Origin: Flavobacterium poyangense
GTDB taxonomy: Bacteria > Bacteroidota > Bacteroidia > Flavobacteriales > Flavobacteriaceae
Length of the DNA: 64,000 nucleotides
Reading direction: 5' to 3'
Assembly: GCF_011751075.1 (NCBI RefSeq)
Contig: NZ_JAALLN010000001.1
Coordinates: forward strand, 406,785-470,784
The position numbers and the translations under genes are program-made. Under the pieces are notes generated by a model. That model had not been told where the DNA came from and did no database searches. It saw nothing but the letters and a program-made list of their open reading frames with translations. This document shows, piece after piece, positions 25,872 through 33,000 of the stretch (the stretch's first letter is position 1; each line of letters opens with the position of its first letter).

Positions 25872-26113
25872 TATTTCAAAAGTTTATTTAAAATTTCTTT
25901 TTGCTTTTTAACCTTTGCAACAAGCTTTGCAATTTCCAATTCGACAGTATCGTTTGGTTGTTTTCCTGACACAATTTTTTGAATAGAACTTGTAGAGTAA
26001 ATATGCCCGTCTGAGTTATATATATTCTTACTAGATAAATGAGAAATTATTTTTGGAGAATATTGTTTCCCAAGTACCTCAATTATGGTCTGTTTTTGAT
26101 TGCAGGTTATCAT
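25871..26113 (-). CDS. small phage protein with possible helix-turn-helix
   Basis: 80 aa. Contains GKQYSPKIISHLSSKNIYNS followed by STSSIQKIVSGKQPNDTVE, which could form a helix-turn-helix like those of small phage regulators; the C-terminus is a Lys-rich helix. Coupled to its neighbours at both ends. Confidence 0.55.
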   Translation of the reverse strand: MITCNQKQTIIEVLGKQYSPKIISHLSSKNIYNSDGHIYSTSSIQKIVSGKQPNDTVELEIAKLVAKVKKQKEILNKLLK

Positions 26114-26293
26114 TTATGATGGTATTTCAAATTGAATTGAATAGTTGTGATTTTCGGATAACTCACGGAGATACTTATTTGTAAGATCGTCCGGGATTGG
26201 TACATAAATTATTCTTGAACTAGATTGATAGCGATAAATACCCTTTATCATTTGGTGTAATCGGTATCTTCTGTATTTCATCTTATTTATCAT
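26114..26293 (-). CDS. small basic phage protein
   Basis: 59 aa from the ATG at 26293, which has a rare strong Shine-Dalgarno (AAAAGGAG, 4 nt before it) that decides the start over an upstream ATG at 26311. Basic N-terminal part (KMKYRRYRLHQMIKG). Unknown function. Confidence 0.55.
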   Translation of the reverse strand: MINKMKYRRYRLHQMIKGIYRYQSSSRIIYVPIPDDLTNKYLRELSENHNYSIQFEIPS

Positions 26294-26303
26294 GAGACTC
26301 CTT

Positions 26304-26696
26304 TTATTCATTCTTTAATGCTGTCATTTCAGCGTTAGAAGCTTTTTCAATTCTTTCAATATAAATTTGAATACCTCTTACTGTATTTTGGTTTCTAGGA
26401 TAATCATATTTATTTTTTAAATTGTGATCTAATTCATGATTATATCCTTCACGAATTGCCCAGCGATAACGAAGTATAAGTTTAGAAGTTAGTAAATGCC
26501 TGTCTTGGGTCACTTTGTCCACTTTTTCAAGTGCTACAATCATGTACCAGTCGTATTCTAACTTTTCGTAGATAAAAGGAGTTGGTTGTTTTAAAGTGAT
26601 TGTTTCTATCAGGGTAAACTGTGTTTCACGCTCACGTTTGTAGACTTCATTTTCTTTTACTAAATACATATCAACTGGTTTTAGGTTAATTATCAT
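26304..26696 (-). CDS. early phage protein, 130 aa
   Basis: 130 aa from the ATG at 26696 (AAAGGA 8 nt upstream). A longer frame to 26744 would run into copy 6 of the 60-bp element and is rejected. Mixed alpha/beta with YEKLEYDWYMIVALEKVDKV; no motif recognised. First gene of the leftward replication block. Confidence 0.55.
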   Translation of the reverse strand: MIINLKPVDMYLVKENEVYKRERETQFTLIETITLKQPTPFIYEKLEYDWYMIVALEKVDKVTQDRHLLTSKLILRYRWAIREGYNHELDHNLKNKYDYPRNQNTVRGIQIYIERIEKASNAEMTALKNE

Positions 26697-26718
26697 TATC
26701 GCAATCCTTTGATGACTT

Positions 26719-26778
26719 GTAGATTTTTTTTGCCGGCGCTTCATTCTGCAGAAACTACCGGTTGTTAAAAAAATCTAC
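26719..26778 (-). repeat. 60-bp inverted-repeat element, copy 6
   Basis: Exact 60 bp with GTAGATTTTTTT / AAAAAAAATCTAC arms. The centre is diverged from the others (CCGG...CTGCAG...GCCGG) yet the length is unchanged. It lies between a leftward and a rightward gene. Confidence 0.9.
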
Positions 26779-26848
26779 TTTTTGAAAAAAGAAACCCTTA
26801 TATTCGCTAAACGCTGCAATGAAGCTTGCGTACTTAACCATTTATTAT

Positions 26849-26992
26849 ATGAAAAACGAACCAATCCAAATGAGCGTTTGGAAAGGCAATGCTGTTGTGA
26901 ATTTCAAGTTTAACGAACCTAACTCTTTACTATTAAGTATTGCAATTGGGCTACTCGCTTATGCTTGTTTAAGTACAAAAAGCATTGCTTAG
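26849..26992 (+). CDS. 47-aa membrane peptide
   Basis: 47 aa on the plus strand in an otherwise minus-strand block. A polar N-terminus is followed by one hydrophobic segment (LLLSIAIGLLAYACL) and a short tail. A neat terminator hairpin follows at 27001, which supports a real transcript. Might be a small membrane-acting peptide (superinfection or toxin type), but that is speculation. Confidence 0.45.
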   Translation: MKNEPIQMSVWKGNAVVNFKFNEPNSLLLSIAIGLLAYACLSTKSIA

Positions 26993-27000
26993 CGAAATGT

Positions 27001-27025
27001 GAGGGAGGTAAAACTCCCTCTTTTT
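27001..27025 (+). terminator. intrinsic terminator
   Basis: GAGGGAG-gtaaaa-CTCCCTC followed by TTTTT, 9 nt after the 47-aa gene. Confidence 0.85.
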
Positions 27026-27039
27026 AAGGGTTTCATAAC

Positions 27040-27348
27040 TTAATTTTTATTACTTGTACTTGTAAAAAAAGATTCCAAATCTTCATCAGATAATGGTTTG
27101 TCCCTCATTTCCCAAATTTGTATACTCCCAAAAAATCCTTTTTTAATAGTGACTTTAAAAAACTTCACCTTTAATCTAAATTCTTTATCTTCCTGAGTGA
27201 GATTATTATAGGTTTCATCTTTAACATCTTGTCTTTTATCAGGTCGCTTTTTTCCTAATAGATCATACACCTGTAAGCCAAGACCACCAATTAATAAGTC
27301 CATAATTTTAGTATCAGAAGAGTCTTTTTTTTCTTGTAATTTTTCCAT
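27040..27348 (-). CDS. early phage protein, 102 aa
   Basis: 102 aa, charged, with a GFFGSIQIWEMRD strand region and a possible short hydrophobic patch near residues 17-30 (LLIGGLGLQVYDLLG). No recognised domain. Part of a three-gene leftward early operon next to the repressor. Confidence 0.5.
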   Translation of the reverse strand: MEKLQEKKDSSDTKIMDLLIGGLGLQVYDLLGKKRPDKRQDVKDETYNNLTQEDKEFRLKVKFFKVTIKKGFFGSIQIWEMRDKPLSDEDLESFFTSTSNKN

Positions 27349-27357
27349 AACAAAATT

Positions 27358-27714
27358 TTATTGTTTGTACTTTTTTTTAAATGGTTTTGATGTTAAGTGC
27401 CAATTACTGCACTTATGGCATTCATACGCTCTAATTGGTTTTTTATGCCTTTGGGGATTATTCTTGATTTCAAGTAATTTTTGTTTTGCAATTTTCTGAT
27501 TAAAATAATCTTGCTTATTGCAAACAGTATTTTCAATAGTTTCAACTTTGTTTTTTATACTGTCAATATTTGCATTTACATATTTCAATAATTCCGGATA
27601 GAATGGATTTTGGTTTTCGTAAATAGAAATTAAATACTCTTTCGGTACATTTTTGAGTAATTTAAACTTGAATTTCCCAAGAGTTAAAATTGATTTTTCC
27701 GTATACATTGCCAC
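27358..27714 (-). CDS. early phage protein with DUF3820-like start and Cys/His tail
   Basis: 118 aa. The N-terminus (LTLGKFKFKLLKNVPKEYL) resembles the short DUF3820-type module found in phage and Bacteroidetes proteins; the C-terminus has YECHKCSNWHLTSKPF, a CxxC..H arrangement that could bind zinc. The middle is helical. Role unknown; small zinc-ribbon phage proteins often modulate host processes. Confidence 0.55.
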   Translation of the reverse strand: MAMYTEKSILTLGKFKFKLLKNVPKEYLISIYENQNPFYPELLKYVNANIDSIKNKVETIENTVCNKQDYFNQKIAKQKLLEIKNNPQRHKKPIRAYECHKCSNWHLTSKPFKKKYKQ

Positions 27715-27720
27715 AAAAAA

Positions 27721-28167
27721 TTATTCTATAAAATCTTCTTTGATATCATCATTATTTTCAAAAAAATCTAACATCCTAAATACAGCTAATGCGTCAAATG
27801 TGTTTCTTTTTAATTTCCCTATTATTTGCTTTTTATCCAGCAAAACCCCAAAGAAGTCATTGTTTACCTCTTTATCATGAAAGTCATAAATTTCACTATC
27901 AATGCACCACAACCAAGTCTTATTAAATTCATTAATCAGTTTTTGATTGTAGTATTTATTGTGTTCTTTAATGAACTTTTGTAATTCATTAATATCTAAA
28001 TTCAATAATTGACAACGATAACTAACGGGTAATTCCAATAGCTTAAAATAAAAATCTTGAACATTTTTACCTATCGATATAGTATTGCCATCGAACATTT
28101 TTAACACCACTGGGAGAGCTTCGCCGTCAATGAATTCTACTTCTAAAATTTCGTTTGTACTTTCCAT
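27721..28167 (-). CDS. early phage protein divergent from the repressor
   Basis: 148 aa from the ATG at 28167; a longer frame with a TTG start would run into the operator palindrome at 28193 and is rejected. Soluble, alpha/beta, with a QLLNLDINELQKFIKEHNK helix region. As the first gene leftward from the operator it takes the place of a cro- or antirepressor-like gene, though no DNA-binding motif is evident. Confidence 0.5.
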   Translation of the reverse strand: MESTNEILEVEFIDGEALPVVLKMFDGNTISIGKNVQDFYFKLLELPVSYRCQLLNLDINELQKFIKEHNKYYNQKLINEFNKTWLWCIDSEIYDFHDKEVNNDFFGVLLDKKQIIGKLKRNTFDALAVFRMLDFFENNDDIKEDFIE

Positions 28168-28192
28168 AATTGGCACTCGTTTTGAATTATAA

Positions 28193-28219
28193 ATTATTGG
28201 AGTATTGTACTCCAATAAT
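28193..28219. promoter_or_regulatory. perfect palindromic operator
   Basis: ATTATTGGAGTA - TTG - TACTCCAATAAT, 12-bp perfect arms. It lies between the divergent early gene and the XRE repressor, the classic position of a phage repressor operator. Confidence 0.7.
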
Positions 28220-28252
28220 TTGTAACTTGCAGGTTGGTTTTGATCTGTTTTT

Positions 28253-28272
28253 AAGCGGATTTCTATCCGCTT
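28253..28272. promoter_or_regulatory. second dyad in the repressor control region
   Basis: AAGCGGAT - TTCT - ATCCGCTT, 8-bp perfect arms, 33 nt to the right of the larger palindrome. Could be a hairpin in the leftward leader or another protein-binding site. Confidence 0.45.
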
Positions 28273-28337
28273 TCGATTACAAAGATTACAAACATATTTG
28301 AATTATACAAACTTATTTGAATTTATTATTAATGATA

Positions 28338-28721
28338 ATGAATAATTTCTATAGTAGACTAGCACAACTATCTGAACATAAAGGCTTTAAAAGCATTAAT
28401 AAATTTGCTTTAGATGGATTGAATTATTCGTCTAGCGAAAAATTAAATAGATTAAAGAAAGAAAACACAAACCCATCAGTAGATATTTTACTTGATATTT
28501 CAAATAAGTTTGAAGATGTTAGCATTGAATGGCTTTTAACTGGAAAAGGAGCGATGTTACGAGTTGATAATACTAGTACAAAACTTTTGCAATGTGATTG
28601 CAACGAAAAAATTAGCGAACTAGAAGACCGAATAAAGTTTTATAAAGAAAAAATAGAATTTGTCGAACGAAAATTAGAGGAGTGCGAAGACGAAAAAAAA
28701 CGTATCAAAACTATTAGCTAA
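28338..28721 (+). CDS. XRE-family phage repressor
   Basis: 127 aa from ATG 28338 (an ATG two codons earlier is also possible). The N-terminal half is an HTH domain (FALDGLNYSSSEKLNRLKKE then PSVDILLDISNKF) followed by VSIEWLLTGKGAML, the standard ending of Bacteroidetes phage repressor HTHs. The C-terminal half is a coiled coil, with no S24 peptidase, so induction would not be by RecA-driven self-cleavage of this protein. It faces the early genes across a palindromic operator. Confidence 0.8.
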   Translation: MNNFYSRLAQLSEHKGFKSINKFALDGLNYSSSEKLNRLKKENTNPSVDILLDISNKFEDVSIEWLLTGKGAMLRVDNTSTKLLQCDCNEKISELEDRIKFYKEKIEFVERKLEECEDEKKRIKTIS

Positions 28722-29311
28722 ATGGCTATGTCGTAATTGATTATATGGTTTTCTATTCTGTCTAATTCTTTTGTCTTTTTAAATGTTTATATTTTTTTTG
28801 TAAACAAAAAAATATGTAAACAAATTTATAAACAGGGCTAAAGCCTTGTTTTTGTTACTTATTTTACAATTGTTTATAATGTTTATATTTTTTTTTTATA
28901 AAAGAAAGAATATAGGATATAAAGGAAAAAAAGACAGAGAGAGAAAAATCGGGAGTTTAGGAGATAAAAAGGGGTGCGGGGTAAAAAATCACTCTACGAG
29001 GACGTACAGTAGGTGTGTTGAATGATCTTTTTTCAGGGTTATTAAAATAAAGGTTTTTAATAATTACTGGACGAGGGCGTAAAATAGAAATGTTGAATAA
29101 TTACAGTACAAGGGTGTTTAATAAGGAGTCAGATAAATAAAGAGGGCTTTTTATACAACCACTTCGCTATTGTGAGACTTGAAAATACTGGAACTTTTAA
29201 CGGTTGACACTGTGTCAAATCTGTGTCAAAATATAAATATAACAGTGTTTATTGTAACGTAAATAGAGGGCTCAAGTGGTATTATTAGAGAGTTTTTTAG
29301 AAAAAAGTATC
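28722..29311. other. gene-free right end of the prophage
   Basis: No supported frame. Holds TTTATAAAC-type repeats (about 28785-28885), imperfect repeats of an ACGAGGGCGTAAAATAG-like unit with AATGTTGAATAATTAC (about 28990-29130), and TGTGTCA sites at 29205-29228. The repeats could be an origin or recombination-protein sites. Confidence 0.5.
29205..29228. promoter_or_regulatory. candidate integrase arm-type sites, right end
   Basis: TGACACTGTGTCA palindrome (29205-29217) and a further TGTGTCA at 29222-29228, 11 bp from the first. Same heptamer as at 6264, so both ends of the prophage carry it at 60-90 bp from the att core. Confidence 0.45.
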
Positions 29312-29324
29312 CCTCTTTCTCCGC
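29312..29324 (+). repeat. right attachment site core (attR candidate)
   Basis: CCTCTTTCTCCGC, identical to 6194-6206. The following CA gives TCTCCGCCA, a tRNA-like 3' end. Confidence 0.6.
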
Positions 29325-29348
29325 CAGTAGAAGCTTCAAAAGAAACTT

Positions 29349-29392
29349 TAAAAATTAAAAGCCTTTAAATATTAGTATTTAAAGGCTTTTTC
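29349..29392. terminator. intrinsic terminator
   Basis: AAAAGCCTTTAAATA / TATTTAAAGGCTTTTT hairpin just outside the right att site. Confidence 0.8.
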
Positions 29393-29524
29393 GTTTTTAC
29401 ACACTTTTCAAAAGAACATGTTTTTTTATTAAAATCATGAGTACTGGAGTAATAATTAGTATGAAAAACATCATCCGATAATTATCATAAATAATGAAAT
29501 ATTTAAAAAGCGGTAATGATCAAT

Positions 29525-31192
29525 CTACAGTGATATAACTATTTTTCTTAAGATCCATAAGTACAAAAAAGCTAGTAATAAAAATTCAGTCCCATTGGTA
29601 TTTTTATAAATCATACAAAAGCAAAAAAATAATAAAATTAATATTATCAAAAAAGGTAATGGCGCAATTAAACCAAGTATTTTCATGTAAACTGGTCTTT
29701 TGTGAACAGCTTGCTTTGCTATTGAAGCAGATGTATAACCATTTACAATAAAATGCGCAATGTCATCCCAGTAATCTTCTTCAATAGCAGATCCATGGCC
29801 ACCCTTTACATATTTTAACTGATAGTTGTTCGTTAATTGGTCCGTAAAACCATCAAAGCCACCACTTCCAATGTCCTGTAATTTTAAAGTTTCAAATGCC
29901 TTCGGAAACATTGCAACAACCCAATCAGATGATGCTACCAAATTGTAAAAATTACAAATTCGTTTATTTGCAATCATTTCTTTCCATTCAAATTGTTTAT
30001 TTACAACACTCCCCGCAAAAACAACATTTTTGAAAGTGCACATTGGATATTCTTGTAAGGATTTTGCAAGCAAATATGTTCCATTGCTATGTCCAACAAA
30101 TGAGAATGCTGCGTTAGGATAAATTACTAGATTTTCAGTATATTGATCCATTAGCCATTCTACCTTACTCCTTCTTTCAAAAGGAAATAAAAACGGAAGC
30201 ATTGCAAAATATCCATAGGTAGATGTTTCCGTAGCAAATTTTCGATTTGGCCCGTCTCCCACCGACTTAACTCTTCTTGCAATTTTTTGTGTCCAATAAC
30301 CTGTGTCTCGTATACCGTGAATAACAAAAACAACATCCGTAATTTCAAGATTTATTTTCAATGAAATATCATCAATAGGACTCATGCTTTGAGTTGAAAG
30401 CACTTCTATTGGAGTTGATATCGCATTTTCAAATACTATTCTTCTTTTAAGTGCATCATCTCCACTTAATACCTTTAATACCGATATATGATCTGACTTT
30501 GGAACTTCCAAATAAATAAAATTACTTCCAGTCAATACATCGATATTATCTTCTGGAGATATTATGTCATCTTTTGTCCCCAGCAACTGTATTACAGGAA
30601 CATTACCAACACCTTTCACTAATGAATGTTTAACCATGGAGATCCATTGAATTCTCAATTGCGTTATAAATGGAGCCCCGCGTCTTGTTTTAAAGACAAG
30701 TGGTTCGTGACCCACTAATTTCATTAGATTGCCTAAAATGACTCCAACCCTCATTAAGAAAGCTGTTTTCGAATATAAATGTGGATTTATAGTCCAACCT
30801 CTATTCATTCCTGCCAGCAGGACAATGCGGCAAACATATTTGGACCAAACTTTGGGTCTATCTTGATCTCTGTAAATATTCCCTAAAGGAGCGTCTTTAT
30901 TTTCACCACACGCCACAACATATAGTTTTCTAGCTAGTAAAGCCCCCGTACTGTGCCCAATAATTATAATATTAACATTATTAGGATCTTTTTCTTTAGC
31001 CCATTCTATATCAACAATTTTAATAGCGGATGCTACAATATTGTCTGGGGACGAAGTAGCAAAGGTAGTAAGTTTCAAATCTGGGAAAACAATAGTTGCA
31101 TCTCGATACTTATCTTTAATTACTTTTTGTATTTCACAATAAACTTTTGGAGCTTGTGTGTATCCACTCATTATTATTACAAAATATTTCAT
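29525..31192 (-). CDS. tandem alpha/beta-hydrolase with C-terminal membrane anchor
   Basis: 555 aa made of two alpha/beta-hydrolase units. The first has the nucleophile elbow IIGHSTG (Ser81) and a later LGTKDDII / PKSDHIS acid-His pair; the second begins about 285 (VVFVIHGIRDTGYW) and has FVGHSNG (Ser369) with GGHGSAIEEDYW as its His region. Two hydrophobic segments end the protein (about 507-545), so it is membrane-bound with soluble catalytic domains. It might be a lipase or esterase; the tandem layout plus anchor also suits an effector attacking lipids. It sits alone between the prophage and a secreted-protein gene, inside the accessory region. Confidence 0.65.
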   Translation of the reverse strand: MKYFVIIMSGYTQAPKVYCEIQKVIKDKYRDATIVFPDLKLTTFATSSPDNIVASAIKIVDIEWAKEKDPNNVNIIIIGHSTGALLARKLYVVACGENKDAPLGNIYRDQDRPKVWSKYVCRIVLLAGMNRGWTINPHLYSKTAFLMRVGVILGNLMKLVGHEPLVFKTRRGAPFITQLRIQWISMVKHSLVKGVGNVPVIQLLGTKDDIISPEDNIDVLTGSNFIYLEVPKSDHISVLKVLSGDDALKRRIVFENAISTPIEVLSTQSMSPIDDISLKINLEITDVVFVIHGIRDTGYWTQKIARRVKSVGDGPNRKFATETSTYGYFAMLPFLFPFERRSKVEWLMDQYTENLVIYPNAAFSFVGHSNGTYLLAKSLQEYPMCTFKNVVFAGSVVNKQFEWKEMIANKRICNFYNLVASSDWVVAMFPKAFETLKLQDIGSGGFDGFTDQLTNNYQLKYVKGGHGSAIEEDYWDDIAHFIVNGYTSASIAKQAVHKRPVYMKILGLIAPLPFLIILILLFFCFCMIYKNTNGTEFLLLAFLYLWILRKIVISL

Positions 31193-31573
31193 AGGTTGAT
31201 TTTATTACTAAATTAATAGATAAAAAATCTAGTAATTTAGATAGTGAGTTTATGTAATTTATTTTTTCGCTCAAATTCGAATAAAGTATTAGATTTTCCA
31301 AAGTTTCTTAAATTAGGACTTGATATCTTTTATGCTACAAAAAGCTAAGACGAATTTTAAAGACGTTAACCATTCTAAGAAAGAGATCATCTAAAAAATA
31401 ATAAGGGTCTAAAAATTCAGTCATATCTCCTTCTCCAATTTTCGTCAGCACATCCAAAACCTCGGCGTTGGCTGATTTAAAACAACTCATAATATTAATT
31501 TTATAATTAAGCTAATTTTACACTTTCAGCCGGCCTATACTGGAATTGGTATACTTTTTTTTAAAATTAAAAA
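31193..31573. other. intergenic region with a possible 51-codon remnant
   Basis: A minus-strand frame at 31335-31490 encodes 51 aa starting MSCFKSANAEVLDVLTKIGE, with no upstream signals or recognised family; it may be a gene remnant or chance. Nothing else stands out. Confidence 0.35.
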
Positions 31574-32419
31574 TTATTGGTTAAGATTTCTATCGTTATT
31601 TTTGGGGCAGAGTAATCCTTCTTTCTTTTCCTGTACTGTGGCATGATCAAATTCGTTAATGATTTTTATTGTCAGCAGTAGATCTAGCAGACCCTTTTGC
31701 TTTACTTGAATATCCGCAGCAGAACTTTCAAGGGACATCATTTTAAATGCCACCCCAAAATCAGTATTTGTAGGTTTTCTTTTCAAATCTTTTCCATTGG
31801 ATTTCAGTCCGATTACCTTCTTAACATATTTTGAAGAACCAGGATAGATGATATATACGAACTGATTACTGTCTAGACTAATACCGAACTTTTTGTACAC
31901 TGCAACACTGGACTCTCCAGGCTGGTTTTGAGGACCACGGTCAAAAACTACCCCTATAATGGAATCAACAACTTTATTATTCTTATCTACCTTATAGGTC
32001 ATAGTCAAATCTCCAGTGCCTGCTCCATTTCTCATTAATCCATCAAAATGATTCTGGCCCCTGTGATTTGCTGGCAGTACTGTCCCATATAAAATATGAG
32101 GATTAAATTCAATGCCATACGCAGTTTCAAAACTGTTGCCTGTCTGTGTGGTACCGCCCGGTGTTGCACCAGACCAATCATCATCTTTGTCACAATCAGC
32201 TCTGAAAGCCATTACCAAAGAGTCACCGTAAATGGTCAGATCATATTCTTTTTTGTAATAGCCGTGAAGTTTATTACTTGTTACATTCACCCTATAGCTG
32301 ATGGGTGCTTTTGAAACAATAGAAATAGAATTTGGAACATTTTGAGCGGATTGTCCATAACTTAAAAAACAATTCCCTGCTGCTGTAAAAATTAGGAAGA
32401 TAATCACTCTGCTTTTCAT
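31574..32419 (-). CDS. secreted hypothetical protein
   Basis: 281 aa from the ATG at 32419, which puts a clean signal peptide first (KSRVIIFLIFTAAGNCFLSYGQ, cleavage after GQ region). The mature part is beta-rich with ITSKLHGYYKKEYDLTIYG-like strands, an acidic loop (DCDKDDDW) and no catalytic motif I can name. An upstream ATG at 32458 would bury the signal. Function unknown; in the accessory segment next to the hydrolase. Confidence 0.55.
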   Translation of the reverse strand: MKSRVIIFLIFTAAGNCFLSYGQSAQNVPNSISIVSKAPISYRVNVTSNKLHGYYKKEYDLTIYGDSLVMAFRADCDKDDDWSGATPGGTTQTGNSFETAYGIEFNPHILYGTVLPANHRGQNHFDGLMRNGAGTGDLTMTYKVDKNNKVVDSIIGVVFDRGPQNQPGESSVAVYKKFGISLDSNQFVYIIYPGSSKYVKKVIGLKSNGKDLKRKPTNTDFGVAFKMMSLESSAADIQVKQKGLLDLLLTIKIINEFDHATVQEKKEGLLCPKNNDRNLNQ

Positions 32420-32458
32420 AAGATTTCGGATAAAGTTAAAGGACCAGATGAGGATCAT

Positions 32459-33000
32459 CTTTTTTTCCTGTCTTTACAATTCCTTAGGGCTGAGAGAATT
32501 GATGTTTGCATGTACATTAAAATACACTACAAGTTTATAAAATTAATTCTAAAACAAAATAGGTATAAACACGTGTTTTTCAAACAATTAAACAAAAAAA
32601 GTAATAGTTTCAACAAACGATTCACAGTAGTAAATTTTTATAATTAACGTCACTTATACTACAAAAAATAAGATAAATTTTAAAAATAATTGATCCATTG
32701 TGATATCAGTGGCATAATCGTGGCATATTTAAAATTTAAAATCAAAAGTGATAGAAACCGCATCTCAGACTTATGGTTCGAATCGCAGTGACTCCGCTGA
32801 TTAATTATAAAACCTTTAGATCTCACGATTTAAAGGTTTTTTGTTTTTGGACTTTAGTGTATCCCTCTTGGTATTAATGCCACAACTTTGACTTCCATTT
32901 TGTTGGTACAGCTAACTTAGGTCTATTCGATTTTTATATAGGTTATTTTATAAAAATCATCTACTTTTAGCATCTAGACTGATCTTAAATCAAATCCTGA
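32459..33000. other. intergenic region with a tRNA-3'-end-like scar
   Basis: Contains TATGGTTCGAATCGCAGTG (T-loop-like GGTTCGAATC) and ACTCCGCTGA at 32770-32800, then a terminator-like hairpin AAACCTTTAGATC..GATTTAAAGGTTTTT (32810-32842). No complete tRNA can be folded. ATCGTGGCAT-type sequence lies at 32718. Probably an old att site. The promoter of the restriction cluster should lie in 32850-33000. Confidence 0.5.

Larger units (their letters stand above)
6194..29324. mobile_element. 23.1-kb integrated prophage, probably of a tailless phage
   Basis: Bounded by the 13-bp direct repeat CCTCTTTCTCCGC and carrying, from left to right: tyrosine integrase (+); a long minus-strand late operon (18303 to 7867) with lysis genes, many single-helix membrane proteins, a protease-like and an ATPase gene; a plus-strand lipoprotein pair; a minus-strand early/replication block with a primase-helicase; and a repressor (+) with a palindromic operator. 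Six exact 60-bp repeats and TGTGTCA-type sites near both ends occur only inside it. I see no terminase, portal, HK97-type capsid or tail gene. The modules appear complete, so it may be functional. Confidence 0.8.

Noticed and set aside
26697..26744. N-terminal extension of the 130-aa early protein
   Set aside because: It overlaps the 60-bp element; the ATG at 26696 has AAAGGA at good distance.
7726..26778. The 60-bp repeats as a CRISPR array
   Set aside because: They are dispersed singly over 19 kb, are palindromic over their full length and have no regular spacers or cas genes nearby.
29525..32419. Hydrolase and secreted protein as part of the prophage
   Set aside because: They lie outside the 13-bp att repeat and beyond the terminator at 29349.
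32700..32800. A functional tRNA gene
   Set aside because: Only a T-loop-like GGTTCGAATC and CTCCGC end are present; stems do not pair and no anticodon arm is found.
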